53,472 nt of DNA from JBLHGU01 sp047615875 (GTDB lineage Bacteria; Pseudomonadota; Gammaproteobacteria; Arenicellales; CAJQKF01). Numbering within the stretch: the first letter of the stretch is position 1; the number at the start of each line of letters is the position of its first letter. A program made the position numbers and the translations under genes. Location of the stretch: contig JBLHGU010000011.1 of the NCBI GenBank assembly GCA_047615875.1, forward strand, positions 1 through 53,472. Reading direction: 5' to 3'. The notes under the pieces were generated by a model, which ran no database searches, was not told the DNA's origin, and saw nothing but the letters and a program-made list of their open reading frames with translations. Of the stretch, positions 50,232 through 53,472 are shown one piece after another.

Positions 50232-50578
50232 TTAACCAACCAGGCGAATTAAACTTTTACCAATATTTTCACCTCGATAAAGTCTGGCGATGGCATCCGG
50301 AGCATGCTCGATTCCTGTAAGAATGTCCTCGGCAAAACTAAGGTTTCCAGAACGGATCCAGTCGGCTAGTTAATCGATAGCCTCATTGAATCTGTCAGCA
50401 TAATTAAAAACCAGAAAACCCTATATACGAGCACGATTTTCCAGTAATTGGCGTTCCATGCGAGGTCCCTGCGGAGTCGGACTCCAGCTGGAAACTGCTA
50501 CTGTTCCACATATTATAATTCTTGCTCCAAGACGAATGTGCTGCATAACTGCGTCAGTAATTGCACCGGGCGTGATTT
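50232..50578 (-). pseudogene. CurA-like NADP-dependent oxidoreductase remnant
   Basis: Minus-strand sequence that translates to the C-terminal third of a curcumin-reductase/leukotriene-B4-dehydrogenase-like MDR protein: G-A-R-I-I-I-C-G-T-V-A, then G-P-R-M-E-R-Q-L-L-E-N-R-A-R-I, G-F-L-V-F-N-Y-A-D-R-F and a normal C-terminus ending G-K-S-L-I-R-L-V-G. Two in-frame stops interrupt it: TAG at 50421-50423 (before G-F-L-V-F) and TAA at 50370-50372 (before L-A-D-W). The N-terminal two thirds are missing. A clear decayed gene. Confidence 0.85.
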
Positions 50579-50609
50579 TAGTAACACGCAATGGTTGATG
50601 AGTTGATTC

Positions 50610-50765
50610 ATGGAAATCTACGTTAGGTATGATATTAGTAGGAATTACTCAGCTTTTCTTCAGCTGGTGCTTCAGAAATTTTCGAATGACCCGGACGGGC
50701 ATTCATTATTGACCAGTATTTCAGGAATGTCAGTATCAGACTTTGAGCAGTTTGTAGGAATTTAA
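50610..50765 (+). CDS. Unassigned 51-residue ORF upstream of the MFS gene
   Basis: ATG 50610 to TAA 50763-50765, reading M-E-I-Y-V-R-Y-D-I-S near the start and D-F-E-Q-F-V-G-I at the end. Composition is protein-like, but there is no clear ribosome binding site and an in-frame stop lies just upstream. It could be the C-terminal stump of a lost gene in this decayed region rather than a working peptide. No family recognised. Confidence 0.25.
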   Translation: MEIYVRYDISRNYSAFLQLVLQKFSNDPDGHSLLTSISGMSVSDFEQFVGI

Positions 50766-50771
50766 ACCTAA

Positions 50772-52289
50772 ATGAATCTAAATCGTGCAGCATTAGTAAT
50801 AGCAGTATTAGCAACCGGAATGGTTTATCTGGATCAGACCGCTGTGAATATTGCTTTACCTGCAATCCAGCGGGGGCTTGGTACTGATTTATCCGGAATA
50901 CAGTGGATATTAAGTCTGTATTTGTTGTTTCTTACGGCTCCTCTATTGTTGTGTGGCGTGCTCGGTGACCGATTTGGACGGCGCAGAATATTTTGTCTTG
51001 GAATGACGCTGTTTGGTTTTTCCAGTTTGTTTTCCGGCCTCGCGGATAACCTGCAGCAAATGTTGACCACCAGAGCCTTTCAGGGAATTGGTGCCGCCAT
51101 GATGATTTCTGTTGGCTTGCCTATATTGATCGCTAATACGGCTCTGGAGTCGCGTGGCAAAGTCATTGGATTATGGACAGGTTGGTCTGCTGCCATTATC
51201 GCGGCGGGACCAAGTATCGGTGGTTTATTGGTCGATCTGGGTAGCTGGCGTCTGGTTTTCTTTATTAATTTGCCTCTGGCAATGCTTGCCATATTTGTCG
51301 CATTTCGATGGCTACCTGCTGATGACCGCGTTGATGGGAAATCACTGGACTTCATCGGCATGGTGCTTTTAATGGTTGGTTTAGGGTGTCTCATATACAG
51401 CCTGATAGAGGCTACAACTTACGGTATAACATCTCCGCGAATTCTGGGGTCGTTAGTTAGCGGATGCCTGTTATTGGGACTATTTTATTGGCATCAAGGA
51501 CGCATTGAGCACCCGCTTATTGCGCCGCAACTATTTCGTTATGCGGCTTTCAGAATGATTAATTTTGTGACACTACTGCTGTGGATAGCGGTTAGTGGAA
51601 TTTTTCTTTTTTTGCCACTCAATCTTCAACAAATTCAGAACTACAGTGCACTTGAGGCGGGACTGTCACTGGCGCCCATTTCTCTTTGTGTATTAATTAT
51701 TTCCCGGCTCAGTGGACGTTGGGCGGATCGTTATGGGGCTGGCAGACCCTTGTTGGGCGGGCTAGTTTGTATGCTTATTGGTATGCTTATGCTGGCCAAT
51801 CTAGGTAATGTGGAAAATTATTGGCGTGATCTGCTACCACTAATGACGCTGTATGGAATTGGGCTTGCGCTGGTGGTATCACCGTTAACTATGGTAGCCA
51901 TGACTTCTTTGCCGGATGAACATGCCGGTGTTGCATCCGGGGTAAATAATTCTGCTTCAAGGATCGCAGCTATGCTCTCAATCGCCCTTTTAGGCTCGTT
52001 AATGTTGGCAGTTTTTGAATTGGATTTTGTTCATGGCCTGAGTGAGCTACAGGTAGATTCTGCGACCCGTGATTATTTTATTGAGCGGACTGCGCTGATG
52101 AGTCAGATCAAAATTCCAGTGGATCTCGATGCTGGGTTGGCAATGAACATTAGTTCTTTAATTAAGGCCGCTTATTTGCACAGTTTTTCCATTGCCATGT
52201 ATCTTTCCAGCCTGATAACCTTTATCTGTACTGTCATCGTGTATATCTATTTTAGAAATAATCCGACATTATCTTCAGCCAGGAACTAA
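50772..52289 (+). CDS. MFS transporter, DHA2 (EmrB/QacA) family
   Basis: Drug:H+ antiporter-type exporter (505 residues) with about 14 membrane helices. Motifs: L-D-Q-T-A-V-N-I-A-L-P-A-I in helix 1, G-D-R-F-G-R-R-R in the loop between helices 2 and 3, and a helix-5 motif C-like G-P-S-I-G-G. The gene starts 6 nt after the small ORF and ends 2 nt before the nitrilase gene, so export and amide hydrolysis may be linked. No EmrA-type partner is present. Confidence 0.9.
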   Translation: MNLNRAALVIAVLATGMVYLDQTAVNIALPAIQRGLGTDLSGIQWILSLYLLFLTAPLLLCGVLGDRFGRRRIFCLGMTLFGFSSLFSGLADNLQQMLTTRAFQGIGAAMMISVGLPILIANTALESRGKVIGLWTGWSAAIIAAGPSIGGLLVDLGSWRLVFFINLPLAMLAIFVAFRWLPADDRVDGKSLDFIGMVLLMVGLGCLIYSLIEATTYGITSPRILGSLVSGCLLLGLFYWHQGRIEHPLIAPQLFRYAAFRMINFVTLLLWIAVSGIFLFLPLNLQQIQNYSALEAGLSLAPISLCVLIISRLSGRWADRYGAGRPLLGGLVCMLIGMLMLANLGNVENYWRDLLPLMTLYGIGLALVVSPLTMVAMTSLPDEHAGVASGVNNSASRIAAMLSIALLGSLMLAVFELDFVHGLSELQVDSATRDYFIERTALMSQIKIPVDLDAGLAMNISSLIKAAYLHSFSIAMYLSSLITFICTVIVYIYFRNNPTLSSARN

Positions 52290-52291
52290 TC

Positions 52292-53110
52292 ATGACTCAC
52301 ACTGTTACTGTAGCTTGCGTACAGAATTGCGCTTCCGATGATACCAATCAAAGTCTGGAGGAATGTCATTCTCTAATTGAACGTGCTTCTTTGCAGGGCG
52401 CAGAGTTGATTTGTCTGCCAGAGTTTTGCAGCCATTTCCATGTTACTCCGGAGCTTTTTGATACTGGTCCCCAGGTTGAAACGGGTCATTCGGCGTTGCA
52501 GGCGTTTAGTGCTCAAGCTAAAGAACTGGGCTGCTGGTTGCTAATTGGTTCAGTTGCCGTGATGGATGAAGCGGGTAAGCTACGCAACAGATCGGTATTG
52601 ATTAATGCACTGGGTGAGATTTTTTGTCGCTACGACAAGATCCATATGTTCGACGTGATGTTGGGTAATGGGGAAGAGTATCGGGAATCAGATACTTTTA
52701 ACCCTGGCAGTAAGGCGATATTGGCAGATACTCCCCTCGGCAAGCTGGGCCTGAGTATTTGCTACGACCTGCGATTCGCCGGACTATACCGTACACTCGC
52801 TCAACAGGGTGCAGAAATTCTCACTGTGCCGGCCGCTTTTATGCATACCACGGGCAAGGCACATTGGCATGTTTTACTCAGAAGCCGTGCTATAGAAACG
52901 GGTAGTTTTGTCGTTGCTCCCTGCCAGTATGGACTCCATGGAAAAGCTAAAACCTATGGGCATTCACTGATTATCAATCCCTGGGGAGAGATTATGGCGG
53001 AAGCCGGAGATGATCAGGATGTGATAGTTGCGACGCTGGACCTGGCCGAAGTTATTTCTGCTCGAAGTAGAGTCCCCGCACTCAAACACGATCGCGAGTA
53101 TGAAGTTTAG
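52292..53110 (+). CDS. Carbon-nitrogen hydrolase (Nit1/Nit2-like amidase)
   Basis: Nitrilase-superfamily amidase (272 residues) with the catalytic triad E44 (L-P-E-F), K116 (Y-D-K-I-H-M-F-D) and C157 (S-I-C-Y-D-L-R-F). The K-I-H-M-F-D-V and C-Y-D-L-R-F-A motifs match deaminated-glutathione amidase and omega-amidase, which clean up side products of transaminases. It follows the MFS gene by 2 nt. A repair amidase is the most likely role. Confidence 0.9.
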   Translation: MTHTVTVACVQNCASDDTNQSLEECHSLIERASLQGAELICLPEFCSHFHVTPELFDTGPQVETGHSALQAFSAQAKELGCWLLIGSVAVMDEAGKLRNRSVLINALGEIFCRYDKIHMFDVMLGNGEEYRESDTFNPGSKAILADTPLGKLGLSICYDLRFAGLYRTLAQQGAEILTVPAAFMHTTGKAHWHVLLRSRAIETGSFVVAPCQYGLHGKAKTYGHSLIINPWGEIMAEAGDDQDVIVATLDLAEVISARSRVPALKHDREYEV

Positions 53111-53226
53111 CATCAAGCTTTGACAGCCCAGAATCCAGTTTTACTAATGAGTAACTCTTTAATGATTTCTTTAAAAGGGTCGGTTGAATAAATAGTCATT
53201 CCTTCGGATCACTTTCACTGACTAGT

Positions 53227-53472
53227 ATGTGCATCCTGATCTCTGGATTGCCAGCTAGTGGTAAGTCTGTACTGGGGTTGAAAATATCCAGGCATCTGAG
53301 ACTGCCTTTTCTCGATAAAGATGATTATCTGGAGGCGTTATTCATGGAGCTTGGTGTAGGCGACAGACACTGGCGGTAACGGTTAAGTCGACAAAGCGAC
53401 GCGCAATTTATAAGTGATGCAAAGAAGATGAGTTCAGTCGTACTGGTTTCTCATTGGCGACCAATAAATAGC
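53227..53472 (+). pseudogene. P-loop kinase-like ORF with in-frame stop, cut by window end
   Basis: From ATG 53227 the frame reads L-I-S-G-L-P-A-S-G-K-S, a Walker A loop, then L-D-K-D-D-Y. It stops at TAA 53377-53379 after W-R, but the same frame continues R-L-S-R-Q-S-D and V-V-L-V-S-H-W-R, which look like the same small-molecule kinase/ATPase family. A single C or G to T change would explain the stop. Sequence runs off the window, so the full state is unknown. Confidence 0.65.

Noticed and set aside
50635..50865. Minus-strand 76-codon frame as the N-terminus of the CurA remnant
   Set aside because: It has a segment (A-R-P-G-H-S-K) that loosely recalls CurA N-termini, but the match is too short and it overlaps the MFS gene start; left undecided.
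48510..53472. Possible stop-codon recoding (selenocysteine or code change) to explain in-frame stops in three ORFs
   Set aside because: The stops are TGA, TAG and TAA in unrelated genes, the affected genes are also truncated, and no SECIS-like context or recoding factor was seen. Ordinary decay fits better.
1..53472. CRISPR arrays, tRNA or rRNA genes, complete insertion sequences
   Set aside because: No regularly spaced repeats, cloverleaf-like sequences or transposase genes were seen on either strand.

Overview
The window looks like a chromosome segment of a free-living, probably marine gammaproteobacterium of moderate GC. This rests on the ATP synthase gene order (I-a-c-b-delta-alpha-gamma-beta-epsilon) followed by glmU and glmS, an AceK/isocitrate dehydrogenase pair, a GGDEF/EAL protein, and many genes for betaines, sulfonates and one-carbon units. 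No rRNA, tRNA, CRISPR array or transposase gene was recognised.

Layout. 1-8.1 kb: a DsbA-family protein, then the complete atp operon behind a near-consensus sigma-70 promoter and closed by a hairpin terminator. 8.3-12.2 kb: an FKBP isomerase, glmU and glmS. 12.3-14.6 kb: a thiol dioxygenase, a LysE exporter and a sulfotransferase. 14.8-23.1 kb: a catabolic-looking island of two convergent operons. The plus-strand one holds a gamma-butyrobetaine-hydroxylase-like enzyme, a scarred 2-hydroxy-acid oxidase, an SDR, an aldehyde dehydrogenase and, behind its own promoter and leader, a two-subunit ThDP decarboxylase. The minus-strand one holds a glutaredoxin-like protein, an arginine-deiminase-fold hydrolase, a spermidine-synthase-fold methyltransferase and a TauD-like dioxygenase. 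23.2-27.6 kb: a MATE pump, then icd-aceK. 27.9-30.4 kb: a candidate small RNA and phaB-phaA, which share a near-identical operator-like sequence. 30.8-34.7 kb: a PdhR-like regulator, a HAD phosphatase and ppsA. 34.9-41.1 kb: rhodanese, quinone oxidoreductase, VOC protein, dimethylglycine-dehydrogenase-like flavoprotein, glutamine amidotransferase, nitroreductase. 41.1-43.4 kb: a GAF-PAS-GGDEF-EAL protein whose EAL domain lacks two catalytic acids. 43.8-48.2 kb: a 1008-residue kinase/M23/aminotransferase fusion with a methyltransferase and a HAD hydrolase. 48.5-50.8 kb: a decayed stretch with broken cyclase and oxidoreductase genes around an intact GFA protein. 50.8-53.1 kb: an MFS exporter and a nitrilase-family amidase. 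The window ends inside a kinase-like ORF with an in-frame stop.

The strongest candidates for something undescribed are: (1) a roughly 170-nt transcript unit at 28.0-28.19 kb with a hairpin loop that presents an anti-Shine-Dalgarno sequence and a promoter bracketed by operators like the one upstream of phaA; (2) an 18-codon ORF with a 12-nt perfect Shine-Dalgarno match, followed by a switchable hairpin pair and terminator, just ahead of the ThDP decarboxylase genes; (3) the kinase-M23-aminotransferase fusion cluster. All function calls come from reading motifs by eye; no database search was run.
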